Origin: Mycobacterium sp. 852002-51163_SCH5372311
GTDB lineage: Bacteria > Actinomycetota > Actinomycetes > Mycobacteriales > Mycobacteriaceae
NCBI RefSeq assembly: GCF_001667115.1
Contig: NZ_LZIJ01000188.1
Location: 35,389-99,388 of the forward strand
DNA: 64,000 nt
Direction of reading: 5' to 3'
Shown here: one piece after another, positions 52,855 to 62,478 of the stretch
Layout: each line of letters starts with the position of its first letter
Position numbering within the stretch: the first letter of the stretch is position 1
Program-made: the position numbers and the translations under genes
Notes under the pieces: generated by a model
Seen by the model: only the letters and a program-made list of their open reading frames with translations
The model's database searches: none
What the model was told of the DNA's origin: nothing

Positions 52855-54525
52855 ATGACCGCTCCGATCTGGATGGCTTTGCCCCCGGAGGTGCATTCGG
52901 CCCTCTTGAGCAGTGGGCCGGGCCCCGGGCCGCTGCTGGCGGCGGCCGCGTCGTGGACCTCGCTGAGCACCGCGTACACGGCGGCGGCCGAGGAGCTGGC
53001 CGCCCTGGTGGCGGGCGTGCAGACCGGAACGTGGAACGGTCCGACCGCTGAAGCGTATGCGGCTGCCCACGCCCCGTATCTGGCGTGGCTGACCAAAGCC
53101 GCTGCCGACAGCGCGACGACGGCCGCACGGCACGAAACGGCGGCCACCGCCTATGCCACCGCCGTGGCCGCAATGCCGACGTTGGCCGAGCTGGCTGCCA
53201 ACCACGCGACGCATGCCGTGCTGGTGGCCACGAATTTCTTTGGCATCAACGCCATTCCGATCGCGGTGAATGAAGCTGACTACGTGCGGATGTGGATCCA
53301 GGCCGCCACCGTGATGAGCGTCTATGAGACGGTCTCGTCGGCGGCGGTCGCCGCGGCGCCGGAGACCACCGCGACCCCGCAGATCATGAAAGCCGACACG
53401 CTGGCCGCCGCGTCCGACGACCCGTTCGCGTTGCCCCCTGACCGGCAGAACGAGATCTATCAATGGTTGGAGCAGAGCGGCTTTATCGACTTCTACAACG
53501 ACAGCCTTCAACCGCTGATAGATGCGCTGTACAACAGTCCTTTCTTCCAAGAAATGTTTGGTGGATTTGACCCGTGGCTGCCCATCCTGGGTAACCCCCT
53601 CAGCTACCTGAGCCCGTTCAACATCGCGTTCGCTCTTGGCTATCCGATGGACATCGGTACATATGTCGCGCTGCTGTCGCAAATGTTCAGTTTTGTGGCG
53701 CTGGATCTGACGGCGGCGTTTGCTTCGGGTAATCCCGCGACTATCGGTTTCACCATTCTGTTCACCACCGTCGAAGTTATCGGCACGGTGATCACCGATA
53801 CCATCGCGTTGCTCAAGACATTGCTCGAGCAAACGCTTCTGCTCCTGACGATTGTGTTGCCGTTGCTGGCGACCACGTTGTTGCCGCTGGCCGCCGGCGC
53901 CGTTTTGGCACCGATCGGCGTGAAGGGCCTGGCGGCGCTTGTCGCCGTGCCGCCTGCGCCGCCCGTCGCACCGCCCGTCACGCCGCCCGTGGTGGCCCTC
54001 GCGCCGCCCTCCGTCCCGACCTCCACCGCGTCGCCGGCGCCGTCTCCGGTGGAAGCGACTACGTCGGCTCCGGCAGCCGCACCGCCACCCCCGTCAGCCG
54101 TACCTCCGACGGTGACCGGCGCGGGCGTGGGCGCGGGCATGGAAGACTTCGCCTACCTGGTGGGTGACCTGAATTCGGCGGTCAGCGTCGCCGCACGTAA
54201 CGGCGCCCGAAAAAGGGCGGCGGAACCCGACAGCGCCAAAGTCGCACCGCTCGCGACGACACCCAAGGAAGAGAATCAAACGCAGCGGCGACGACGGACG
54301 AAGGCACAGCTGCTCGGGCGTGGTTACGAATACATGGATCTGGAGCCGACGGCGGCGTCGGACCAGGGCGCAAGCCCGCAGGGATTCGCCGGAACCGCCG
54401 CCAAAGCCGGCGCCGCACAGCCGGCCGGGTTGATCACACTGAGCGACGAAGCGTTAGGCGGTCCGCGTATGCCGATGATGCCGCGCACCTGGGAGCCCGA
54501 CGCAGGAGACGACCACAGTAGGTGA
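52855..54525 (+). CDS. PPE2: PPE family protein PPE2
   Basis: A 556-residue PPE protein, the same length as Rv0256c (PPE2). PPE domain residues 1-180: MTAPIWMALPPEVHSALLSS with the Pro-Pro-Glu, WNGPTAEAYAAAHAPYLAWL (WxG turn), then FGIN. Central hydrophobic region FDPWLPILGNPLSYLSPFNI, a Pro/Ala-rich linker (residues about 365-430), and a C-terminal GRGYEYMDLEP with basic QRRRRTK, the motif described as a nuclear-localisation signal in M. tuberculosis PPE2. Controlled by the B12 riboswitch. In H37Rv PPE2 heads a cobalamin gene unit; here no cob gene follows. Confidence 0.94.
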   Translation: MTAPIWMALPPEVHSALLSSGPGPGPLLAAAASWTSLSTAYTAAAEELAALVAGVQTGTWNGPTAEAYAAAHAPYLAWLTKAAADSATTAARHETAATAYATAVAAMPTLAELAANHATHAVLVATNFFGINAIPIAVNEADYVRMWIQAATVMSVYETVSSAAVAAAPETTATPQIMKADTLAAASDDPFALPPDRQNEIYQWLEQSGFIDFYNDSLQPLIDALYNSPFFQEMFGGFDPWLPILGNPLSYLSPFNIAFALGYPMDIGTYVALLSQMFSFVALDLTAAFASGNPATIGFTILFTTVEVIGTVITDTIALLKTLLEQTLLLLTIVLPLLATTLLPLAAGAVLAPIGVKGLAALVAVPPAPPVAPPVTPPVVALAPPSVPTSTASPAPSPVEATTSAPAAAPPPPSAVPPTVTGAGVGAGMEDFAYLVGDLNSAVSVAARNGARKRAAEPDSAKVAPLATTPKEENQTQRRRRTKAQLLGRGYEYMDLEPTAASDQGASPQGFAGTAAKAGAAQPAGLITLSDEALGGPRMPMMPRTWEPDAGDDHSR

Positions 54526-54709
54526 CCCGCGGATTGCAGAACACCGACCACTCGCATCCCTAAAAACCGAGCCATGTTGCAGTCTTCAATCCGCTAGCGC
54601 CGCTGCTAGCACATTGCAAAATCGCGGGCCGGCCATCGCAGAGACGGATGTTGCTGTGGTGACACGTGTGGTTCCCTACTCGTCCGACAGCCCCCGACAT
54701 ATGCTCGCG

Positions 54710-55450
54710 TCAGCCACTGTTCCTCGGCGGCCGGATGTCATTGGGATCGTCCGGGTTGGGCTCACCGAACCAACGCGACGGCTCGTGCTGGCCGTAGGAG
54801 TCGTGCCAGTCCCACCATTCGTACGGCGCGGTCTGCGGATAGCCCTCCGGCGAATCCTCCCAAAACTCCTGACGGCCCAACGCGGTCATGTCGAGGTAGC
54901 TCCAGGTGTTGCCCAGCGCCTCGTCACCCCGGTTGTTGATGAAATAGGTGCGAAACACCCGAGCCCCGTCGCGAATGAATGCGTTCGTACCGTGCCACTC
55001 GGCCACGCCGAAATCGGCATCGAAAATGTCGGTGATCGAGTACCATGGCATCCGCCAGTCCATCCGCGCCTTCAGCCGTTGAATATCCGCCTGCGGTGCA
55101 CGCGATACGAACACCAGCGTGGTGTCACGGGCGTTGAGATGAGCCAGGTGTCCGACGTGGTCGGCGATCATCGAACAGCCCGGACAGGCGTGGTCGGGCC
55201 AGCCGTGGACGCCGGGCTCGAAGAAGGCGCGGTACACGATCAGCTGCCGTCGGCCCCCGAACAAGCCGAGCAGGGTCACTTTGCCGTCGGGCCCGTCGAA
55301 CTCGTAATCCTTGTCCACCGCCAGCCACGGCATCCTCCGGCGCAGCGCCGCCAACGCGTCATGGGCTCGCATCACCTCCTTCTCCTTCACCAGCAACTGC
55401 TGATGAGCTGCCTGCCACTCCTGCGCCGACACGATCTGAGGTCTGCTCAT
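54710..55450 (-). CDS. DUF899 thioredoxin-like protein
   Basis: A 246-residue cytosolic protein: ALRRRMPWLAVDKDYEFDGP, FEPGVHGWPDHACPGCSMIA (CPGC in the thioredoxin active-site position), DFGVAEWHGTNAFIRDG and the terminal PYEWWDWHDSYG. DUF899 proteins are often encoded near ECF sigma factors. GGAGATCG precedes ATG 55450. Forms a unit with the SDR upstream. Confidence 0.88.
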   Translation of the reverse strand: MSRPQIVSAQEWQAAHQQLLVKEKEVMRAHDALAALRRRMPWLAVDKDYEFDGPDGKVTLLGLFGGRRQLIVYRAFFEPGVHGWPDHACPGCSMIADHVGHLAHLNARDTTLVFVSRAPQADIQRLKARMDWRMPWYSITDIFDADFGVAEWHGTNAFIRDGARVFRTYFINNRGDEALGNTWSYLDMTALGRQEFWEDSPEGYPQTAPYEWWDWHDSYGQHEPSRWFGEPNPDDPNDIRPPRNSG

Positions 55451-55466
55451 TGCGATCTCCTCCCTT

Positions 55467-56234
55467 TCAGGCCAGCGGTGACAAGCCGGCGGATGTGAGC
55501 AGGTATGCGTCATGAGGCCGGAAATCGCAGGCGATCTCGAGTACCGCCTTGCCGACCTGCTCGGGGCTGAGGACGGGTCCCGACGACCTTACGAACGTGT
55601 CGACGTCGACGCCCTGCCGCTCGGCGTAGGCCGCGACGGCGTCGGCGCCGAGGTCGGTAGCCGGCGTAAGGCGCGGCAGCACCGACACGAAACCGATGCC
55701 CAGAGCGGCCCGTTGCGATTCGATAGCCGCGTAGCTGGCGATGAATCGGACGGTGGCCTTTGCCCCCGCGTAACCTCCGCTCAGCGGCGACCCGTTGACG
55801 GCGGCGCCGCTGGACAGAGCGATCACCGCGCTTCCCGGCGCCAGCGGATGCCGCAACGCTTCTCGGCACCAATGGAACGCCTGCGCGACGTCCACGTTCC
55901 AGTTCCGGCTGAAGGACTCCCACGTCTGTTCGTGCAGCGGACGCATTTGCGGAGCGGCCCCGGCGCACAGCACCAGGGTGCGCGGCCGGTAGTCGTCGAG
56001 CAGCCGACTTGCCGTGGCCGGATCGGCGGCGTCGGCAACGACGGGGGTGAATGCGTCACCGAGCTCGTCGTGCAGCTCTTCGAGTCGCGCGGAGGTACGT
56101 GCAATGCCGACGACGTGCGCGCCGGCGGCCGCCAGCGCCAGAGAAATGGCACGGCCGAACCCACGACCTGCGCCGGTAACGATCGCGGTGTCGCCGACGA
56201 GGCCGTCGGGTCGTGTTGAAGCTGGCTGGTTCAT
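55467..56234 (-). CDS. short-chain dehydrogenase
   Basis: A 255-residue SDR: DTAIVTGAGRGFGRAISLAL, LCAGAAP in the NAG position, Ser in ALSSGAAVNG and YAGAK. First gene of the pair with DUF899 and divergent from the sigma factor gene, suggesting both may belong to its regulon. Substrate unknown. Confidence 0.86.
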   Translation of the reverse strand: MNQPASTRPDGLVGDTAIVTGAGRGFGRAISLALAAAGAHVVGIARTSARLEELHDELGDAFTPVVADAADPATASRLLDDYRPRTLVLCAGAAPQMRPLHEQTWESFSRNWNVDVAQAFHWCREALRHPLAPGSAVIALSSGAAVNGSPLSGGYAGAKATVRFIASYAAIESQRAALGIGFVSVLPRLTPATDLGADAVAAYAERQGVDVDTFVRSSGPVLSPEQVGKAVLEIACDFRPHDAYLLTSAGLSPLA

Positions 56235-56377
56235 GCTGGTACTCGCTTTCCAAAACTTTCCGAGAGTGCTGGTGGGTCACTAATTCGGATACGGCGAACG
56301 ACCCGGATTCATCGCTGCGGACCGATGAATTTCCACCCGCGGCTGAATCCGTATTAAGTGAGGAAGGGAGAACGACC

Positions 56378-57331
56378 GTGCCGGCTCAGCAGGAGTTCAT
56401 CGAGCAGGCTGCGCCGTTTCGTGCCGAGTTGATCGCGCACTGTTACCGCATGCTCGGCTCGGTGCACGACGCCGAGGACCTGGTCCAGGAAACATACCTG
56501 CGCGGCTGGCGTGGGTACGAGGCGTTCGAGCAACGAGCGGCACTGCGCACGTGGCTGTACCGGATCGCCACGACCGCATGTCTGCGTGCGCTGGAAAACC
56601 GCGCCCGTCGGGTGCTGCCCGCCGGAGTCGGGGATGCTTCGACCGACCCGGACACCAGCCTCGACGGAGGTGGTGGCTACAACTGGCTGGAACCGATCCC
56701 CGACGACCTGACCGTCCAGACCCCCGAATCAGCTTTCACCGCAAGGCAAAGCGTCCGTCTGGCCGTGATGACGGCTATGCAGGAGCTTCCGGCGCGCCAG
56801 CGAGCCGTGTTGATCCTGCGCGACGTCGTACAGTTCAGCGCCGCCGAGGTTGCCGAACTACTGGAAACCACCCCCGCGGCCGTCAACAGCGCGCTGCAAC
56901 GCGCCCGTGCACACCTGGCCGCGGTAGCGCCCACCGAGGAAAGCGTGGCCGAGCCCGACGACGCCGAGCTCCAGGCGTTGCTCGACCGCTACTGCGCGGC
57001 GTTCGAAAACGCCGACATGGCCGCCCTCACCGAACTGCTGCAAGCCGACGTGAAGCTCGAAATGCCGCCGATGCCATTGTGGTTCACCGGACGCGATGCG
57101 GTCACCGGCTTCCTCGCCGCACGTGCCTTCACCAGTCCCGGTGACATGGCGCTGATCCCGACGGCAGCGAACGGGCAACCCGCTGTCGCCGAATACCGGC
57201 GCGCCGACGACGGCGTCATGCGGGCCCATTCGATTCACGTCATCACGGTCGGCACCAGCCGGATTGCTGCCCTCACCGTCTTTCTCGACCCGGCGCTCTT
57301 CGCCAGTTTCGGCTTGCCTCCAAGCCGATAG
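56378..57331 (+). CDS. ECF RNA polymerase sigma factor with C-terminal SnoaL domain (SigG-like)
   Basis: A 317-residue sigma factor starting at GTG 56378 with GGAAGGGAG upstream. Region 2: ELIAHCYRMLGSVHDAEDLV, QETYLRGWRGYEAF. Region 4: ELPARQRAVLILRDVVQFSA, AEVAELLETTPAAVNSALQR. The C-terminal third (LDRYCAAFENADMAALTELL to FASFGLPPS) is a SnoaL/NTF2 domain as in M. tuberculosis SigG, probably regulating activity. No anti-sigma gene is adjacent. Confidence 0.92.
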   Translation: MPAQQEFIEQAAPFRAELIAHCYRMLGSVHDAEDLVQETYLRGWRGYEAFEQRAALRTWLYRIATTACLRALENRARRVLPAGVGDASTDPDTSLDGGGGYNWLEPIPDDLTVQTPESAFTARQSVRLAVMTAMQELPARQRAVLILRDVVQFSAAEVAELLETTPAAVNSALQRARAHLAAVAPTEESVAEPDDAELQALLDRYCAAFENADMAALTELLQADVKLEMPPMPLWFTGRDAVTGFLAARAFTSPGDMALIPTAANGQPAVAEYRRADDGVMRAHSIHVITVGTSRIAALTVFLDPALFASFGLPPSR

Positions 57332-57436
57332 GCGCGCGCTGCGCCTACCCTCGAGTTCACATCTGGTTCAGATGTGGACAGGGTGGTAACACACCATGAG
57401 TATTAGGCGCGGTACTGGTTGTTGAAGGGTGACTGA

Positions 57437-60400
57437 GTGAAAATTCCGGGTATCGGCCTGGTGGGCAGTTTGGCCGATGGTGTCGTGCAGGCCGGTGCGC
57501 AGGCTGCGTCTGGTGCCGCGGGCACCGTGCAGATGCTGGCCAGCCCGGTAGTGGAGTTGGTTGGACCGGTAGCGCAGGCCGCGGCTCAGTCGACCGGGCG
57601 GGTGCTGGGGATCTCCAACGGCTCGGCCACCCGGGCCACACCACCGGTGCGTTGGCAGAGCGGCCACCGGGTGCATCTGGATTTGGATCCGCTGCTGCCG
57701 TTCCCACGCTGGGATGAGCATGCGGCCGTGGTGGAGGAGCCGGTGCGCCGCATCGCCGGGGTGGCCAAGGCTCACGTCGAATGCGCGTTGGGCCGGCTGG
57801 TCGTCGAGCTCGATCAAGACGCCGACGCCGACGCGGTCTTGGACGAGGTGCGCGACGTGGTCGGCGCTGTGGCCGAGGACCTGACGCTGGTGGGGGCCGG
57901 GTCGGCGCCAACGGTCGCGGCGTTCGCCGACCCGGGCAACCCGTTGGCAATCCTGGTGCCGCTGACGGCTGCGGCGATGGATCTGGTCGCGATGACTGCC
58001 GCCATCACCGGCTCGGTCGCCAAACTGCCGGCCGCACCGCAGACCACCCGGGCCGTGGTCGCTCTCATCAACCATCAGCCGCGCATGGTGTCGGTGCTGG
58101 AGTCGCGGCTGGGTCGAGTCGGGACCGATATCGCGCTCAGCGCCGCGACGGCCGCGGCCAACGGGCTCACCCAGGCATTCGGCACCCCGATGCTCGATCT
58201 GGTGAGCCGTGGCCTGCAGCTTTCCGAGGCGGCCGCGCATCGCCGCGTATGGCGCGAGCGCGAGCCCCACTTGGCCTCGCCTCAGCGGCCGCAAGCCCCG
58301 GTGGTCCCCGTCATCTCGTCGGCCGGGACCAAGTCGCATGCGCCGCGGCACGCGTGGGCGGCCGCGGCGACGGGTGACGAAGCACATGTCGTGGTCGGCG
58401 GAGCCATCGATGCCGCTATCGACACCGCGAAGGGCTCGATGAAGGGGCCCGTGGAGAGCTATTCCGATTCGGCCGCGAACGGCTCGCTGATCGCCGCGGC
58501 GAGCGCGTTACTCGCCGGCGGTGGCACCGAGGATGCGGCCGGCGCGATCCTGGCCGGGGTACCGCGCGCGGCCCATATGGGCCGGCAGGCATTCGCGGCC
58601 GTGCTGGGTCGCGGCCTTGCCAACGCGGGCCAGCTGGTGCTCGACCCGGGTGCACTGCGCCGCCTGGACCGGGTTCGGGTGGTCGTCATCGACGGCGCCG
58701 CGCTGCGCGGCGACCACCGGGCCGTCCTGCACGCCGAAGGAGACGAGCCCGGCTGGGACGACGACCGCGTCTACGAGGTCGCCGACGCGCTGCTGCACGG
58801 CGAGGAGGCACCCGAGCCCGACCCCGACGAGCTGCCGGCGACCGGCGCGCGGCTGAAATGGCTTCCGGCACAGGGGCCGTCGGCGGCGCCCGCTCAGGGC
58901 CTGGAACGCGCCGACCTGGTGGTCGACGGCCAGCGCGTCGGAGGTGTCGCCGTCGGCTGGGAGGTCGATCCGTACGCGATCCCGCTGCTGCAGACCGCAC
59001 ACCGAACCGGAGCGCGCGTGGTGTTGCGCCACGTGGCGGGCACCGAAGACCTGTCCGCGAGCGTCGGCGCGACGCACCCGCCCGGCACCCCGCTGCTGAA
59101 GCTGGTCCGAGACCTTCGTACCGACCGCGGACCGGTGTTGCTGATCACCGCCGTACACCGGGACTTCGCGTCGACGGACACCCTGGCGGCGCTGGCCATC
59201 GCCGACGTCGGGGTGGCTCTCGACGATCCGCGTGCCGCCACACCGTGGACCGCCGACATCATCACCGGCACCGATCTGGCGGCCGCAGTGCGGATACTTT
59301 CGGCGATCCCGGTGGCTCGCTCCGCCAGCGAATCGGCGGTGCACCTCGCCCAGGGCGGCACGACCCTCGCCGGGCTGCTGCTGGTCACCGGCGAGGAAGG
59401 CAAATCCACCAACCCAGCCACTTTCCGTCGCTGGCTCAATCCGGTAAATGCCGCGGCCGCAACGGCTTTGGTGTCGGGAACCTGGTCGGCCAGCAAGGTG
59501 CTGCGGCTGGCCGATCCCACGCCGCAGCCGCTGACCGCGTGGCATGCGCTGGACCCCGAGATCGTCTATTCGCGGCTGGCCGGTGGCGCGCGCCCGCTGG
59601 CCGTCGAGGCCGGGAACGCGCCCTGGCGCCGCATTCTGGACGACCTGTCCTACGAACCGGTGGCGGCGCCGCTGCGCGGCCCCCTGCAGGCACTGGGCCG
59701 GCTGACGGTGGCCACCAGGCACGAGCTCGCCGACCCACTGACGCCGATCCTGGCTGTCGGCGCCGCGGCGTCGGCGATCGTCGGCAGCAACATCGACGCC
59801 CTTCTGGTTGCCGGCGTGATGACCGTCAACGCGATAACCGGTGGGGTGCAGCGGTTGCGGGCCGAGGCGGCGGCCGCAGAGTTGTTTGCCGAACAGGACC
59901 AGCTGGTGCGCCGTGTGGTGGTCCCGGCCGTGGCGACCACACGGCGGCGGCTGGATGCCGCCCAGCACACCACGCGCACGGCCACGGTGTCCGCGAAGTC
60001 GCTGCGGGTCGGCGATGTCATCGACCTGGCGGCGCCGGAGGTGGTCCCGGCGGATTGCCGCCTGCTGGTGGCCGAGGATCTCGAGGTCGACGAGTCGCTG
60101 CTCACTGGTGAATCGCTGCCGGTGGACAAGCAGGTCGAACCCGTTGCGGTCAACGATGCCGACCGGGCCAGCATGCTGTTCGAGGGCAGCACGATCGTCG
60201 CGGGACACGCCCGCGCGATCGTCGTGGCCACCGGAGTCGGCACCGCCGCGCAGCGGGCGATCTCGGCGGTCGCCGACGTGGAGACGTCGGCGGGAGTGCA
60301 AGCCCGGCTGCGCGAGCTGACCAGCAAGGTCCTTCCGCTGACGCTGGCCGGGGGTGTCGCGGTGACCGGTTTGGCGCTGCTGCGCCGCGCGTCTTTGCGG

Positions 60401-62248
60401 CAAGCGGTTGCCGACGGTGTCGCGATCGCGGTGGCCGCCGTGCCCGAGGGACTGCCGCTGGTGGCCACGCTGTCCCAGCTCGCCGCGGCGCAGCGCCTGA
60501 CCGCTCGGGGCGCACTGGTCCGCGCTCCTCGTACCATCGAGGCGCTGGGCCGGGTGGACACCATATGTTTCGACAAGACCGGCACCCTGACCGAGAACCG
60601 CTTGCGCGTGGTGCGGGTCGTGCCTGCGAAGACCAATACGCAGGGTCCCTATCCGGACGCCACCGATGCGGACGCCGCAGTCGTGCTCCGGAAGGCCGCA
60701 TGGGCGTCCACCCAGCCCCACGACGGGCAGGGCCATGCGCACGCCACCGACGAAGCCATCCTCACCGCGGCGAGTTCGCTTAACGGCCAGAGTGATTCGG
60801 GTTGGACCGTGATCGCCGAGGTACCGTTCGAGTCGAGTCGTGGTTTCGCCGCATCCATCGGAACGTTGAGCACCGACCCCGGCACCCCGATGCTGATGCT
60901 CAAAGGCGCTCCCGAGACGGTCCTGCCGCGTTGCCGGTTCCCCGACCCCGACGCCGATCACGAGCACGCGGAATCGTTGGTACACCACCTCGCCGAGCAA
61001 GGCCTGCGGGTGCTGGCGGTGGCGCAGCGCCGATGGGAGCACGACACCGATGACGACGACGACACCGATGCCGACGCCGTCGACGAGGCGGCGCACGACC
61101 TCGAGCTGATCGGTTACGTGGGGCTGGCGGACACCGCGCGGCCGTCCTCGCGCCCATTGATCGAAGCTCTGGTAGACGCCAAGCGCCAGGTGGTGCTGAT
61201 CACCGGCGACCACCCCGTCACCGCACGGGCGATCGCCCGCCAGTTGGGCTTGCCGCCGGATGCGCGGGTGGTGACCGGGGCGGAACTCGTCGGCCTCGAC
61301 GAAGACGCGTCAGCCAAACTCGCCTCCGACGTACAGGTTTTCGCCCGCGTCAGCCCCGAACAGAAGGTGCAGATCGTGGCGGCGTTGCAGCGCTGCGGGC
61401 GGGTGACCGCGATGGTCGGCGACGGGGCCAACGACGCCGCCGCCATCCGGATGGCCGACGTGGGTATCGGGGTCAGCGGTCGGGGTTCTTCGGCCGCGCG
61501 GGGGGCTGCGGACATCGTGCTGACCGACGACGACCTGGGCGTGCTGCTCGACGCTCTGGTCGAGGGCCGCACCATGTGGGCGGGCGTGCGTGACGCGGTG
61601 ACGATCCTGGTCGGCGGCAATGTCGGCGAGGTGCTCTTCACGATCATCGGGACGGCATTCGGCGCCGGCCGGGCGCCGGTTGGGACTCGCCAACTCCTGC
61701 TGGTGAATTTGCTCACCGACATGTTCCCGGCGCTCGCCGTCGCGGTGACGTCGCAATTCGAAGAGCCCGACGACGAGGACTATGCATCCGAGGCGGACGC
61801 CGACGAGGCGCGTCGCGCATATCAACGCGCGGTACTGACCTCGCCGACGCCATCACTCGATGCGCCTCTGATGCGCCAGATCGTCAACCGCGGTGTGGTC
61901 ACCGCTGCCGGCGCCACTGCCGCCTGGGCCATGGGACGCTGGACGCCTGGAACCGAACGCCGCACGGCGACAATGGGATTGACCGCCGTGGTGACGACGC
62001 AGCTGGCGCAGACCCTGCTGACGCGACGGCACAGCCCACTGGTTGTGGCCACCGCCCTGGGCAGTGCGGGGGTTTTGGTCGGCATCATCCAAACACCGGT
62101 TCTCAGCAACTTCTTCGGGTGCACGCCGCTGGGCCCCGTGGCCTGGACGGGGGTGATCACCGCGACGGCGGGGGCTACCGCGGTGTCGGTGTTGGCGCCG
62201 CAGTGGTTGACCAAGACGATCGGCGCCGTGGTACCCGATCAGGAGTAA
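57437..62248 (+). CDS. ctpI: large P-type cation-transporting ATPase CtpI
   Basis: A 1603-residue membrane pump (M. tuberculosis CtpI is of similar size, about twice a normal P-type ATPase). N-terminal metal-binding-like fold without CxxC (residues about 90-150). Catalytic half: LLTGESLPVDK, FDKTGTLTENR with the phosphorylated Asp at 1046, LMLKGAPETV, ITGDHPVTARAIA, MVGDGANDAAAIRMADVGIG near 1328, and C-terminal membrane segments. Residues about 410-620 look like a decayed copy of the phosphorylation domain (Asp419 in VVVIDGAAL). Ion unknown. GTG start with AAGGGTGAC upstream. Confidence 0.93.
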   Translation: MKIPGIGLVGSLADGVVQAGAQAASGAAGTVQMLASPVVELVGPVAQAAAQSTGRVLGISNGSATRATPPVRWQSGHRVHLDLDPLLPFPRWDEHAAVVEEPVRRIAGVAKAHVECALGRLVVELDQDADADAVLDEVRDVVGAVAEDLTLVGAGSAPTVAAFADPGNPLAILVPLTAAAMDLVAMTAAITGSVAKLPAAPQTTRAVVALINHQPRMVSVLESRLGRVGTDIALSAATAAANGLTQAFGTPMLDLVSRGLQLSEAAAHRRVWREREPHLASPQRPQAPVVPVISSAGTKSHAPRHAWAAAATGDEAHVVVGGAIDAAIDTAKGSMKGPVESYSDSAANGSLIAAASALLAGGGTEDAAGAILAGVPRAAHMGRQAFAAVLGRGLANAGQLVLDPGALRRLDRVRVVVIDGAALRGDHRAVLHAEGDEPGWDDDRVYEVADALLHGEEAPEPDPDELPATGARLKWLPAQGPSAAPAQGLERADLVVDGQRVGGVAVGWEVDPYAIPLLQTAHRTGARVVLRHVAGTEDLSASVGATHPPGTPLLKLVRDLRTDRGPVLLITAVHRDFASTDTLAALAIADVGVALDDPRAATPWTADIITGTDLAAAVRILSAIPVARSASESAVHLAQGGTTLAGLLLVTGEEGKSTNPATFRRWLNPVNAAAATALVSGTWSASKVLRLADPTPQPLTAWHALDPEIVYSRLAGGARPLAVEAGNAPWRRILDDLSYEPVAAPLRGPLQALGRLTVATRHELADPLTPILAVGAAASAIVGSNIDALLVAGVMTVNAITGGVQRLRAEAAAAELFAEQDQLVRRVVVPAVATTRRRLDAAQHTTRTATVSAKSLRVGDVIDLAAPEVVPADCRLLVAEDLEVDESLLTGESLPVDKQVEPVAVNDADRASMLFEGSTIVAGHARAIVVATGVGTAAQRAISAVADVETSAGVQARLRELTSKVLPLTLAGGVAVTGLALLRRASLRQAVADGVAIAVAAVPEGLPLVATLSQLAAAQRLTARGALVRAPRTIEALGRVDTICFDKTGTLTENRLRVVRVVPAKTNTQGPYPDATDADAAVVLRKAAWASTQPHDGQGHAHATDEAILTAASSLNGQSDSGWTVIAEVPFESSRGFAASIGTLSTDPGTPMLMLKGAPETVLPRCRFPDPDADHEHAESLVHHLAEQGLRVLAVAQRRWEHDTDDDDDTDADAVDEAAHDLELIGYVGLADTARPSSRPLIEALVDAKRQVVLITGDHPVTARAIARQLGLPPDARVVTGAELVGLDEDASAKLASDVQVFARVSPEQKVQIVAALQRCGRVTAMVGDGANDAAAIRMADVGIGVSGRGSSAARGAADIVLTDDDLGVLLDALVEGRTMWAGVRDAVTILVGGNVGEVLFTIIGTAFGAGRAPVGTRQLLLVNLLTDMFPALAVAVTSQFEEPDDEDYASEADADEARRAYQRAVLTSPTPSLDAPLMRQIVNRGVVTAAGATAAWAMGRWTPGTERRTATMGLTAVVTTQLAQTLLTRRHSPLVVATALGSAGVLVGIIQTPVLSNFFGCTPLGPVAWTGVITATAGATAVSVLAPQWLTKTIGAVVPDQE

Positions 62249-62258
62249 AGGATTCCGG

Positions 62259-62317
62259 GCGAGCAGACGCAGAATCGCGTATTTCGACACGAAATAACGC
62301 GATTGTGCGTCTGCTCG
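62259..62317. repeat. GAGCAGACGC-family inverted repeat (copy 4)
   Basis: GCGAGCAGACGCAGAATCGC with inner TATTTCG at 62259-62286 pairs with CGAAAT...CTGCTCG at 62290-62317; 3-base loop. Stands ten bases after the ctpI stop. Confidence 0.8.
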
Positions 62318-62478
62318 TGATCTGTCGGGTCACCATTCGGCAGAGTCGTGATTACGACGTGGCCCGTTGTCCGCATCGGTTCTGTAACCAATTGCGTTGC
62401 CCACCTAGGCAAAAGCCTCCAGTCACCGATACGGTTCCGCAGGGGGTGATAACGGACATTGCTGATACCAAAGGAAGA

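Noticed and set aside
58508..61213. 901-codon open frame antisense to ctpI
   Set aside because: Composition is that of a high-GC shadow; no domain, and the plus-strand CtpI motifs are unmistakable.
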